Assembly (NCBI RefSeq): GCF_030272615.1
Contig: NC_081415.1
Coordinates: 625,459,740 to 625,523,739 of the forward strand
Length of the DNA stretch: 64,000 bases
DNA from: Cryptomeria japonica
Taxonomy: Eukaryota > Streptophyta > Pinopsida > Cupressales > Cupressaceae
Reading direction: 5' to 3'
How positions within the stretch are numbered: position 1 is the first letter of the stretch; each line of letters starts with the position of its first letter. The translations under genes and the position numbers were made by a program. Below are positions 46,619 through 57,994 of this stretch, in pieces. The notes beneath the pieces are model-generated. The model was not told the DNA's origin, made no database searches, and saw only the letters and a list, made by a program, of their open reading frames with translations.

Positions 46619-47215
46619 CATCTATCCGCTTTGGAAAAATATGGATCCTCAACCTACTTAACCTCTCCATTCTGTGGTTGCCAATTATAAAGACAAGTCA
46701 CTTCATAGCTTCTAGAGGGGTCAACGATTCTCTGCGACTGTAAACCCTTCCAGCCCTCAAAATAGCCCTTTTTATGGAAGCATCTTTTCTAGGTCCAAGG
46801 CTAGCTACAAATTGCAGAGTAGAAAACATCCATTCATGTGATGTTACTAGGTTTATGTCAACACCAACTTGGTTGGTTACTATAACCATTACCTGTTTGA
46901 CAATTTCATACTTGTCATCTAGATGAAGGAAATTTTTCAGTGAATGAAGCTTCAATGATAATATCTCTTTGTCAGGACCACATAATGTTGCAACCATGGC
47001 CAATGGATTCAGAAGATATCGACCAAGAGCCACAACATGCCTCACAATCCATGTTGTAGATGTTATTCTCCCAGAAGGATTGATTGATCTATTTTTGATA
47101 TTTTAAAATTATCATCTATCCATCAATAGATCCTTACTAAAGTGTTAAAAGATGCCCATGTGCCTACTAACACTCATCCTACCCAATTCCAACCACTGGT
47201 ATGCCATCTATCATC
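46619..47215. repeat. Tandem unit 2
   Basis: Second copy of the 586-bp unit. The duplication junction falls inside the gypsy reading frame of unit 1 (after VCHLS) and just downstream of the SPT6 fragment of unit 2. Confidence 0.85.
46698..47070 (-). pseudogene. SPT6: SPT6 fragment, copy 2
   Basis: The better preserved copy: 115 codons without a stop. HVVALGRYLLNPLAMVATLCG, LSLKLHSLKNFLHLDDKYE, TNQVGVDINLVTSHEWMF and QFVASLGPRKDASIKRAIL align with the same part of SPT6 as copy 1. It ends with the shared MK-TGA. The duplication came after capture, since both copies have the same outer breakpoints. It may be a transposon-captured exon or a processed fragment. Confidence 0.83.
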
Positions 47216-47380
47216 CTCTTATCAACTAGTTTTAAATCAAAATGATATGCTACCGAGTGATCCAACCCATAAATGTTTCCCTATACATTTAATTCATCAT
47301 CATAAAACACAAGGTGAAACGAGTCCTAATAGATATTGGTTCTATCATGCAGAATCATTTTGAGTTGGAGGCTTGAAATA
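47071..47380 (+). pseudogene. Gypsy Gag-protease fragment, copy 2
   Basis: The plus frame HVPTNTHPTQFQPLVCHLS continues with DMLPSDPTH...FPIHLIHHHKTQ. A one-base shift then gives KVKRVLIDIGSIMQNHF. RVLID-GS is the aspartic protease active site of Ty3/gypsy elements (Asp at 47332), with Ile at the position after Asp. The match is short but in the right order. Confidence 0.55.
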
Positions 47381-48624
47381 TGAATAATTTATCTCATTTT
47401 ATTTGTTAGTTGTGTATTTTGTTATGGGTTAATAGAAATCCGGGTATTGTATAGAAATTTAATAGAAAGTAGAATCTAACCAAACACTATATTTCATTTG
47501 ATGTTATCAAGAATTTTGACTATTTTTCTTCATAATGTGTATCTTGTATAGTTTATCTTAATATTGTCTTTCTTGTATCCTGTATCAGTTTTGGAAGAAT
47601 TATCATAACTTTTATTTGAACTTTTGGATCTTTCTATAAATTGGAGGATAAGTCTATAACAATTATATCAAGAGACTGATCAAATGGATTGGCTTCATTA
47701 CAAGGTAAGGGAAGCCTTTTTCATGTTTGTCTTCCTCAAAGCATGGTTGGTGTCTATTAAGTTGTTGTCTTGTAAGGGTGTTTTGAAGATTGAGAAGAGA
47801 CTTTTGATGGGTATCACCCCATTGGTTTCAAGTATGCCTGATAGGAAGTGAATGTTCCCAAGGTTTATGTGCATTAGAGGGAAAATGATTCCTAAGATTG
47901 TCACTTCAATTAAATAATTACTCAAAACTTTGAATTGCTTGCTTGTAAATGAATACTTTAAATAAAAGGCTACTTTATTATAAGTATGATTTCTTAATTG
48001 AGATTACTCTAAAAACACCTAATTAAATTATCTTCAAACAATAGTAGACTAGTGCCTTCACCCCTAACATAATGTTGCAGTTAGTCTTACTGAATTTAAC
48101 TTTGTTCTAAAAGACAAATAAGACATAATGAAGCTTGGCATCCAATCCTTCAAACTGATAATCAAACTGAAACTTAACCCAAACCATAATAACATAGGAT
48201 AGCACATTGAAACAATCTAAATGAATAAATTTATCATAGAGAACTAATCAAACAATCAAAAAGATAAATACCATCAGAGATGAAAAACACTTGATCTTTG
48301 TATTGAAATAAACATAAGATAATAAACTGATTACATATAGCACAATGTCTTTTCACCAATTTGGCATTTATAGAAAATAAACCTCGATAGTATTGTATAT
48401 AATTGCATCTCTGAATCTATCTCTCATTTCATCAAAAGATCCTCTATATATACATATGAGGATTCAGTTTCAAAATGAAAGGGCATACCCCTTCATTCAG
48501 AATTACACTAACTAATATCTTAACTAAAAAAAACCAACTAACTGACCCTAACACAACTACCAACATAACAAACAGATTACATAAGGCTTTAAAAGATAAT
48601 AATTTGAAACATTCAAAATAAGAG
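47381..48624. other. AT-rich stretch; downstream region of frame D, no gene
   Basis: The right part (48250-48624), read on the minus strand, follows the stop of frame D and looks like a 3' UTR or an LTR: a T-rich start (TTAGTTGG then eight T), a TATATATAG box near 48445, and several polyadenylation-like AATAAA/AATACA words. No LTR edges could be confirmed. Nothing is recognised in 47381-48250. Confidence 0.35.
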
Positions 48625-48858
48625 CTAATTTCCAAGCACTTCACCACAGTTCTTAATATGCTCCAAACACTTTCTCGACCTATCTGCATCATAAATCACA
48701 TCCCTGACAACGATCTCCAATGTGACAAACCGCTCCTTCTGTGCAGTAGTTTCCTTTAACTCTATTCCATCTGTCTGGGCAGCACCAAGGGCAACACTGA
48801 GGAGACTATGGCATTCAACAATCCATTTATCCATATCCTTAATTTCACCTTTCTGGTC
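48625..48858 (-). pseudogene. Frame D, C-terminal part (unknown coiled-coil protein)
   Basis: 77 codons run from the edge of the B2 insertion to a TAG at 48625: KGEIKDMDKWIVECHSLLS, a Glu/Lys-rich helix, then VVRDVIYDADRSRKCLEH. It joins in frame with 55849 once B2 and one target duplication are removed. No known domain. Confidence 0.5.
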
Positions 48859-50054
48859 TGTTAGATAGTTCAAATAACCGAAAGACAACTGAGAGGGGGG
48901 GTGAATCAGTTGTCACAGATTACCGGAACCATTAGCAATTAAAACTTTAATATCGGAACCCAAATCATTAATATCGGAATAGAAGTTAAACCAATTAAGC
49001 ATAAACAATAATCACAAAATAAATAGCATCCACATGACACCAAGACTTATACATGAAAAAACCTGGTAAAGGGAAAAACCATAGTGGGAAGCCTACCCAC
49101 AGTTGGATAATACTTATGGAGTAAGTATGTGAATTGCAATTGAGGGGCTTGCACTTGTAGGAAGGCCAATAGCCTAGAGCGCACTATTCATCACAAAAGG
49201 AGCCTCATTGACTACATAGAAATCCATACTACAATCCAGAGAAGTGTTTGAACTGCAAAGATAACATTTCCTATGCCTAAGTATAGTTCCGGTTAAGATC
49301 AACACTGGAGGACTAAATCCTCTTACATAAACCTAATTCGATCTCCAATGATCAATCAAATCCTCTACATGAATGAGATTACATTATTTGCACATTGCAT
49401 ATCCATTTCCCATACCATAATCTTATCTACAATGAGATCTTACAACTATATATATAAACCCTCAACCATAAACAATCAGGTTAGCCACTAGAAAATAAAC
49501 CAATTACATAATTATAAAACATGTCGGTCTTAGATGAAACAAATAATATCCAACACATAAGGCATCCCAGAAACACATCGAGAGGTCCAATCCACACGTT
49601 ACATTAAGTCAATTCATAACCTAGATCAATCGGGACCCAATATAGATCCATACACTAAATCAATGATCTCCATCTGCCAAGTCTCAAACATGATCACCAA
49701 CAACATCTTGAAACCCCACTAGAAGCTATACCAACACCACTTATGAAATTCATCAAAGATCTTCATCAAAATCTCTACTGGTGAAACCCTTGCCGGAACC
49801 GCAAGCCAAGCTTCCTAAGAAAACAAGATAGAAAAAGATCACCAAACCAAAACCAACTGACTAAATATGAACATGAGTATCATGAATAAGATAATTCCAT
49901 AACCAAACTATACCAGAGCCTACCAGATCATGTCAGATTCAAACCAACCATAAGCTACTCAACCTACCAGGACCAGGAGGGTGCAGATAAAGCATCCAAA
50001 TAGCTAGTATTGACATCAATACAACACATAATCAATTCCACTAAATGGCCAACA
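48859..50054 (-). mobile_element. 3' LTR of B2 (1,196 bp)
   Basis: Plus-strand edges TGTTAGATAGTTC and AAATGGCCAACA. G-run motif near 48892. CCTGGTAAAGGGAAAAACC box near 49062. It aligns with 54673-55848 and with the two halves of the B1 LTR. Confidence 0.88.
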
Positions 50055-50470
50055 ATCTCCCCCTTTGGCATTGATGGCAACAATAGATGTGAAAAACATC
50101 TAAGTACCAAGAAATGCCAAGCAAGTCTCCCCTAATTGAAGACAGCCAACAATCTCCTACTCAAAGATATAGCAATGAAGTTTTGAAACAAAAAACAAAC
50201 TCCTCCTCTAAATGATATCTTTGTAAAGAACTTAATTATACACATATCTCTCCCCCTGATGTATACAACTCCTTAAGTTTTTCTTTTTCACATAAATATA
50301 TCTCCCCCTTTGACATCAATGCCATAAATCTAACAAAAATATCAAAGCAAAAGCATAAACCACTGAATCACAAAGCTAACTACTCCCCTGAGCAGTAGTA
50401 TCCACACATCAGTGTCAGAATGAAAAATATATTTGATAATGCATATCGGACTAATGTCAAACCACATCAA
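50055..50470 (-). other. B2 polypurine tract and 3' UTR
   Basis: The PPT CCAAAGGGGGAGAT (minus, 50055-50068) is intact. Auxiliary purine tracts occur near 50202, 50250 and 50305, as in B1. Confidence 0.72.
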
Positions 50471-52020
50471 TCAGGTCTCTACCGGAGGAACAAAAACCCC
50501 CAATCTGTCTCTTAGGTACTCAAACAATTCTTTAGGCAAAGGTTTAGTGAAAATATCTGAAATCTACTCTTGAGTGTACACATAAACTAGTCTAACTTTA
50601 TTTTCTTCCACCTTTTCTTTCAAAAATTTGTACTTGATAGCTATGTTCTCTGTCTTAGAATTGAATACCAATTTTTTTGATATATCAATAGCGGTAGAGT
50701 TATCACAGTGAATAACTATCAGTCCATCACAATCCACCTTTAAATACTTTAACATTTGATTCATCCATAAAAGCTATGTACAATTAGTAGCAATAGCAAC
50801 ATACTCAACTTTAGTAGTAGATAAAGAAGTACATGATTGTTTCTTGATGATCCATGAAACCAACTTCTTTCCAAGAAAGAAAGCTCCACCGGAAGTACTT
50901 TTTTTATCATCAACATCTCCAGCCCAATCAGCATCTGTATATGCACATAAAGTAAAGTTATCATCCTTAGAGTACCAAAAACCATATTCTGATGTACCTT
51001 GCAAGTATCTAAAAATTATTTTCACCACACTCATATGATTTTCTCTAGGATCACTCTGAAATCTTTAAACAATACAAACAATATTCATAATGTCAGGCCT
51101 AGTCTGAGTCAAATAAAGAAGACCTTCAATCATAGATTTGTATCTTGTAGGATTTAATGGCATAGAAACATTTTTTCTTGTCAATTTCTCACTTGTAACC
51201 ATAGGAGGACTTACCGGTTTAGAATCTCCCATACCAAATTTCTTCAACAATTCCTTAGCATACTTAGTTTGACAAATGAAAATACCTTTATCAGTCGGAG
51301 TAATTTGCAAACCTAAGAAAATTTTTATCTCTCCAATCATAGCCATCTCAAACTCATTCTCCATATTCTTAGAAAATTCCTTGCACGACTTATCTTCACC
51401 TCCAAATATAATATCATCAACAAATACTTCAATAATCAGTATATCATCATCAGTGATCTTATAATATAAATTCATGTCAACATTACACTTAGTATAACCA
51501 AGCTTCAAAAGCTATTTATCCAACCTTGCATACCAAGCTCTAGGTGCTTATTTCAATCCTTATAAAAATTTCCTTCGCCTCCAAACCATGTTTGTATCAT
51601 TTGATAGTGAAAAACGATCAGGTTGCTCAATATAAACTTCCTCATCAAGATTTCCATTCAAAAATTCACACTTAACATCCATCTGATAAACCTTGTAGTT
51701 TTTATAAGCAGCATAGGCAAGAAATAATCTTACAACTTCAATCATAGCTACAGATGCAAAAGTCTCTCCATAATCAATCCTTCCTTCTGAGAATATCCTC
51801 TACAAACCAATCTAGCCTCATTCCTTATAACTTGACCATCCTCATTCAATTTATTCATAAAAACCCATTTAGCTCCAATAACCTTCTTATTTTTAGGCCA
51901 GGGAACTAAAGTCCATGTGTTATTTTTCTCAATCTGATCTAATTCTTCTTCCATAGCTTTCAACCAATATTCATCTTTACATACCTCAATTATTGATACT
52001 GGTTCAACTTGTGAAATAAA
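50471..52020 (-). pseudogene. B2 reverse transcriptase and RNase H (copia)
   Basis: RT: KNNTWTLVPWPKNKKVIGAKWVF, MDVKCEFLNG (Asp kept), VFVDDIIFGGED (DD kept). The frame shifts near 51775 within the KEG-DYGETF region. RNase H: TDADWAG and TKVEYVAIA keep Asp and Glu, HCDNSTAIDISKK keeps the last Asp. The end is SDIFTKPLPKELFEYLRD, with the final TGA at 50471. TAG at 50564 replaces Gln. The active-site residues of both enzymes are preserved, unlike in B1. Confidence 0.9.
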
Positions 52021-53210
52021 ACATACCTCATTAGTTGCTAGTCTTCTTCTTTTCATTACTCCATTGTTCTTATCCCCAATGATCTGATCTTTTGAATGAT
52101 TCAATTTCACATTCCTAGGAGTCCTCTGACTCACTGTTCCTCTTCCCTGATCTTCAGTTACTGTTGAATTTTTTGATACTACCGGAGCGACTAATTCAAC
52201 ACTTTGTTCTAGTAAAGGGGTTATCGGTTCAGATATAATCATTCCATTATCGGTTCCTTCTGATACACTCTAATTTGACCTCTATTTAGCTCATCCCCTT
52301 TGATTAGCACTCTCCACAATTCTCTACAACCTCTTGTTATAACATCTATATGTGTTTCTTTCATTAGAATAACCAAGAAATATGCTTTCATCACATCTGG
52401 GATCAAATTCTCCAATGATATCATCTCTCTTGATATAACATTTACTACGAAAGATTCTGAAATACTTAACTGTAGGTGTATTGCCAAACCATAATTCATA
52501 AGGTGTCTTACCGGTTTCTCGTTTGATATGTACTATGTTGAATGCATAAACCATTTTTTTCACCGCTCCTCTCCAGTAGATATGAGGTAGAATATCTTCC
52601 ATCATCATTTTTCTAGCAGCATCCAAGATAGTTATGTTCTTCCTTTCCACAACTCCATTCTGTTGAGGTGTCTAGGGATCATAAAATTGTCTTCTTATGC
52701 CATGCTTCTCACAAAAGTTATTAAACTCATTGGATGTGAATTCTCCACGATGATCTGACCTCAAACATTTAATCTTCAATCCGATCTCACTTTCCACTTT
52801 AGCCATAAACATTTTAAACTTTTCAAATGCCTAGATTTTTCCTTTAGAAAAGTAACCCACATCATTCTAGAATAATCATCAATGATTAGCATGAAATATA
52901 TATCACCATGAAATTTTTTATCTCTAGCAGGGCCACACAAATCAATATGAATAAGATCAAGAACATCATTAGATTTATCTTGTATACTCCTAAAAGAGGT
53001 TCTAACTTGTTTAGCCATTTGACATTTTTACATACCAAATTGTAGAGCTTCACAATCTTAGGTATATCTCTAATTGTCTTAGTTGAACTGATCTTCACAA
53101 TGCAATCAAAATTCAAGACATGGCCTTTTATGCCATAGCCAACTCTCATCAATTTGTGTAATCAAACATGTCTTTTCACCAAAATTCAAATGAAATATAT
53201 TACCTTTTGT
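52021..53210 (-). pseudogene. B2 integrase (copia)
   Basis: The first Asp is intact (HIDLCGP). The second lies in a LRSDHRGEF-like context near 52750 and the Glu in VERKN. The zinc-finger Cys pair is damaged near 53030 (a frameshift and a lost Cys: VCKNVKWLNK). The KTPYELWFGNTPTVKYFRIF and GIFLGYSNER-like blocks follow, then the LNHSKDQIIGDKNNG linker. Three frames are used, so at least two indels are present. Confidence 0.85.
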
Positions 53211-54615
53211 CTGTGTACCGGTTTCTATCTCCAAATTAGATTTGTTATTGATTTTGCATTTTCCATCCTTGAACTGTAATTAAAATCTCTTATCCACCAA
53301 TTTTCCTACACTCAAAAGATTATGCGTTAAACCCTCAACATAATAAACATTGTCAGTATTGTTCTTACCATCCAATGATATAGTTCCTTTCCTTTGATAA
53401 TACATGCTTTGTCATCTCCAAATCTAACTAGACCACCATCAAATTCTTGTAAAGATAAAAACTTCCCTTTATCTCCAGTCATATGATGTGAAAAACCACT
53501 GTCAATTACCCATTCATCCTTGTCTTCAATTTTAGCAGCAAGTGCCTTTTCTTTAGGTACATTCTCTTCCAGTGTCGAAACATCTTCCTTGATAGCTAGG
53601 AACACGCATTCCTTCCCACTGCCAGAACCATTAGCAGAGTCTTCTGTCGGTTCATCATTAGAATTAGTAATGCCTTGCTCATTTGCTATGTAGCATGATT
53701 TATCTCTATTTTTCCTATACTTATACTTGTTTTGATATCCAAGGTTAGGCTTAAAATATCTTCTAACTCTTTCTTCAAATCTTGAATTCCTTTCAAGATA
53801 TCTAGATGCAAAAGGACCAATCTTATTACGTGCAAAACATTTAAAAGGTGGTTTTCCTTCATACTTACCTCCTACTGGTCCTTTATGTACTCTTATAGAA
53901 AATATTGCTTCAAGTTTCTCAAACTACTCATCTTCTCCCTTCATATCTTACAATTCCTTCGTATACAAATCTTTCCAATCTTTCTTATCGGTTGTAGATG
54001 TAGATGCATGAAAAGAAGGTTTCGTCTTCACAGCTCTCAAAGGTCCAAATTCTTCAAGCCCCAAATCACATAATTTCCCAACCAAGGTATCTTTTTTCAC
54101 AGATATATTAGCCATTGTTCTCAAATCATTAATAGCAGTAGCCTTCATTTTATAAGCTAGTGGTAGGGCTCTCAAAACTTTAGAAACAATTTCATCTTCG
54201 CTCAAAGTTCCATCACAATATTGAATTACCATAACAATCTCATTTACCCTTTCCATGAATGTGGTAATCCTTTCATCTTCTTCCATCTTTAGGTTTTCAT
54301 ATCTCACCCGGTAACCATCAAGTTTAGCAATCTTCACTATAGGTTCACCTTCATTAAGAGTCTCCAACTTATCCCATATAGACTTTTCAAATGACTTGTC
54401 AGTTAATCTCATTATTTGTCAAAGGAGGATTGCCAGATGTCGTATTATAAGGTGTGACACCATTCTGTGTGATCTCCCAAATCTCCTTGCCAATACATCT
54501 CACATGAGTCTCCATCTGAATCTTCCATACTGTGTAATTTGTTCCATCAAGCCTAGGAATCTCTCTGAAAGATAGCTCTAGATGAACTGGATGAACTTGA
54601 ACTGTTAGTCACCAT
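53211..54615 (-). pseudogene. B2 Gag and protease (copia)
   Basis: Gag begins at the ATG 54613-54615 (MVTNSSSSSSSS, as in B1). A 2-bp deletion shifts the frame within 20 codons, and an internal deletion of about 75 bp follows. The core is open at 53948-54412. The zinc knuckle is destroyed: second Cys is Arg, His is Pro, last Cys is Tyr (CFARNKIGPFASRY). B2 keeps the segment between Gag and PR that is deleted in B1. Protease reads WVIDSGFSHHMTGD, active site kept. QTKG retains CAG. Confidence 0.87.
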
Positions 54616-54658
54616 AGGATCTTCCTCAAGCGGTTAAGTTTTCTGTAGAGAGGACCAA

Positions 54659-54670
54659 ACTCTGATACCA
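54659..54670 (-). other. Primer-binding site of B2
   Basis: ACTCTGATACCA on the plus strand: one mismatch from the GCTCTGATACCA found at A2. Confidence 0.85.
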
Positions 54671-54672
54671 AT

Positions 54673-55848
54673 TTTTAGACAATTCAAATAATTATAAGAC
54701 AACTAAGAGGGGGTGAATCAATTGTCATAGATTAGCAAAACCATTAGCAATTAAAACTTTAATACTAGAATAGCAATTGAACCAATTAAGCATAAACAAT
54801 AATCATAGAATAAATACCATCCACATGACACCACGATTTATATGTGGAAAACCCAGTAAAGGGAAAAACCACGGTGGGAAGCCTACCCATAGTTGGATAA
54901 TACTTATGTAGTAAGTATGTGAATTACAATTGAGGGGCCTGCACTTGCAGGAAGGCCAACAACCTAGAGCGCACTGCTGGTCACAAAAGGATCCTCACTA
55001 ACTACATAGAAATCTAGACTACAATCCAGAGAAGTGTTTGAACTACAAAGATAGCATCTCTTATGCCTGAGTATAGTTCTTGTTAAGCTCAATACCGAAG
55101 GATTGAATCCTCTTATACAAACCCAATTCTATCTCCAATGATCGGCCAAATCCTCTTCTTGAATAATATTACATTATTCACACATTACATATCCATTTCC
55201 CATACCATAATCTTATCTACAATGAGATCTTACAACTATATATACAAACCCTCGACCATAAACAATCAGGTTGGCCACTAGACAATAAACCAATTACATA
55301 ATTACAAAACATGTTGGCCTTAGACCAAACAAATAATATCCAACACATAAGACATCCTGGAAACACATCGAGAGGTCCAATCCACATGTTACATTAAGTC
55401 GGTCCATAACCTAGATCAACCGGGACCCAATATAGGTCCATATGCTAAAGCAATGATCTCCATCCACCAAGTCTTGAACATGATCACCAAAAGCATCCTA
55501 AAACTCCACCAAAAGCTACACCAACACCACTTATGCAATTCATCAAATATCTTCATCAAAATCTCTGTCGGTGAAACCCTCGTCGGAACCGCAAGCCAAG
55601 CTTCCTAAGCAAATAGGATAGCATCTGATCACTAGACCAAAACCAACTGATTGAATATGAACATGAGTCTCATAAATAATCCAATTCCATAACTAAACTA
55701 TACCAGATCATGTTGGATCCAAACCAAATAGAAACTACTCAACCTACCGAGACCAAAAGGGTGCCAATAAAACATCCAAATAGCTAGTTTTGACATCAAT
55801 GACAAAACATCAATGCAACACATAATCAATTCCACCAAATGGACAACA
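54673..55848 (-). mobile_element. 5' LTR of B2 (1,176 bp)
   Basis: It begins TTTTAGACAATTC (from TGTTAGAC) and ends AAATGGACAACA. It aligns with the 3' LTR with small differences. CCCAGTAAAGGGAAAAACC box near 54852. Confidence 0.87.
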
Positions 55849-56958
55849 TGTTCAACTAACATAGGAATACCATGTTGGATTACACATTTACACTCATCAT
55901 ATTCATTTTGTAATTTTGCATTGAATTTATCATGCTTTGCAAGTAGCCTTTCAAAATTATCAATCTCTTTGGCATCTTCTCCCTTGAAATTCTTTTCATG
56001 TAGCTTGACCCCCAGCCTATTTTTTATCCTGTTATGTGATACTGCATTGTCCACATTTTCCTAAAACACAACCCAAAAGTCTTCCAAGTGACCCTGCAGC
56101 TTTTCAAATCTTTTATTCAATAAGAAAGAAGCAGTATCAATTCTTACACTTCGCATATGTTTGAGAATTTTTTGATTTTCCTGCTACAATTCCTCACATT
56201 TCTTCTTCCATTTTGAATTTTTCAGGAGAAAGCAACATGGGTTCAAACTAACCACTTCTTCTGATGGCCTCCTCATACCTAGCTTTGTATTGATTCCTTT
56301 CCCTTACCACTCTAACCATCTGTGCCTTGTTGAATTTGGAAATATCTACTCTTATATCTGTGGAGACAATAGGATCAATTTCTCCCACCTTCAATTTCAT
56401 CATGTGTTCAAAATCCCTATCCACATCAATCATTGTTGGTCTCTTGTTTAGTAGATACAGTGCCCATAGCATTAGTTCTTCCTCATTTAGATCAAACCTT
56501 GACCCAATAAAAATGTCATTAACTCCCTGAATATCCAATTTGAATTCCTTATTATCAGAGTGCAATAAACTATCAAAAATAAAAGAGGCACTCAAGTCCC
56601 ATCCTAGAAAAAGAATTACTTCGGCCTCTATCAGTAATTGTCTCCCTCTCTGTGGAGTCATTTTCACCAAATTTGCTTCTATATCCTCTTTTAGTTTCTT
56701 CAATAATTCTGCCTCATTTTTAGGTGTCACATTTGGGATAGACTCCCTTAGCCTTTTGCCTTTCAAATTATAAAGAAAAGACTTAAATTCTTTGGATTTA
56801 ACAAACACATCATCTGTCACAAAATCAACATGTCCATCTAATCTTACATCTTTATAAATTTGCATTTTAGTTACAATTTGATCATCTTCATTGAACTCTT
56901 CTTCCACATCTTTTTCCTATGCCCTAGAAATGGCTTCAGTGTCTTGAAAGTAAAAGAG
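55849..56958 (-). pseudogene. Frame D, main part (unknown, coiled-coil)
   Basis: From about 56958 leftward: FYFQDTEAISRA, a TAG, then 219 open codons (to 56248) with KMQIYKDVRLDGHVDFVTDD, SFLYNLKGKRLRES, ILFLGWDLSASFIFDSLL, EELMLWALYLLNKRPT and RVVRERNQYKARYEEA. A frameshift near 56222 is followed by a Lys/Glu-rich coiled coil, a TAG for Gln, then ENVDNAVSHNRIKNR to the B2 edge. In total about 450 codons with the part at 48625-48858. I do not recognise the family. It resembles the frame of element C only in style (helical, coiled-coil C-terminus). No start codon is certain. Confidence 0.5.
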
Positions 56959-57317
56959 TGGCTATGTACATTGACCAAAGGCCTAAAGCAATAGAGAATA
57001 TTTTAGGTTTTATAAATAGTACATGACCTGGGTCAACTAATAAGAAACCCAATTGCATATTTGAGGTGTGTGAGGGAAATTGTGTATTTGTATGTGCGAC
57101 AAAATCAATAAGTGTATGGGAAGAGATGCTAATCGATTACAATTTGAATCGCATAGATACAAACAAAGTTACTATCATGGGGGTGGTACATACTATATAC
57201 CATTTAAACCAACCTTCAATTAATGACTCCAATATAGCATTTTTTATTAAGTTTTTTTGCTAAGTCTATTGGTTTCATTTCGCTAATATTTTTTTTTATA
57301 TTTAATCTTTGTCACAG
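56959..57317. other. Spacer between frame D and the three-exon fragment
   Basis: A plus frame at 57066-57263 (CEGNCVFVCATKSISVWEEM) could be an upstream exon of the gene at 57318, but no clear donor site was found. The end is a pyrimidine-rich tract leading to the CAG at 57315-57317. Confidence 0.3.
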
Positions 57318-57925
57318 GGTGACATTCATCTGACACATGGCATAGACAGGGATGTATCTCCTGGCCCTTCTACACAATAGGTAAACCTCATTGTAATTGT
57401 ACAAATTAGATAGAAGCCAAATGTTATATTATTATGTTCTTTTCTTTAGGGTTTTCAAGTAATTTTGATAATGTTACTAATATTCTTGTCACAGACGAAT
57501 GTTCAGGCAAAGGCACTTACATTACTTGATGACAATACAATGGTGGACTCACTATTATGCGATGATGACATCACATATTCCACAGACCCTTTCGTAATGA
57601 TGAGAAAGATCCAAAAAAAAATTAACAAAGAATTTATTGCTCTGGCATACCAAGTCCCTCAAACTAATGCAATAAAAGAGAGGTTGCAACAATTGATGCA
57701 GAGAGCACAAAAATTGCAAGTAAGCAGTAATGAAATCTTTAATTATAACATAAGTTCAAAAATGGTTTATATTTTATACTCTTTTATGTCAGGAACTAAA
57801 TTATGTACGTGTTGTTTTTACAGGAAATATTGCATCCTCAGCAAGTTGGTGGACATGATCAGGGTACTCCAGGTAGTTTAGGTGATGACCATGTTAGATA
57901 CATTAAAACTACTTTGATGCTCTGA
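57318..57925 (+). pseudogene. Three-exon gene-like fragment, unknown product
   Basis: Proposed exons are 57318-57380, 57495-57719 and 57824-57925, giving 130 codons with all junctions in phase 0. Introns are 114 and 104 bp, begin GTAAAC and GTAAGC and end TTGTCACAG and TTTTTACAG. The product is hydrophilic and helical: DIHLTHGIDRDVSPGPST, then DDNTMVDSLL, VMMRKIQKKINKEFIALA and IKERLQQLMQRAQKLQ, ending near IKTTLML with TGA at 57923-57925. The last codon of exon 1 is TAG directly before the donor, as if CAG had mutated. The 5' part is missing. I do not recognise the family. It is the only spliced-looking gene here. Confidence 0.45.
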
Positions 57926-57994
57926 TATATCCTTTATGTGTTCACGGGCTCCTTGTTGTTATCAAACATGTGACTTCCCTATACATTTTATAAT

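Larger units (their letters stand above)
48859..55848 (-). mobile_element. Ty1/copia element B2, inserted in frame D
   Basis: LTRs are 48859-50054 and 54673-55848. The PBS and all domains are present, with four or more frameshifts. Flanks are TGGTC (48854-48858) and TGTTC (55849-55853), a target duplication with one change. It is the second family-B member of the window, in opposite orientation to B1. Confidence 0.9.
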
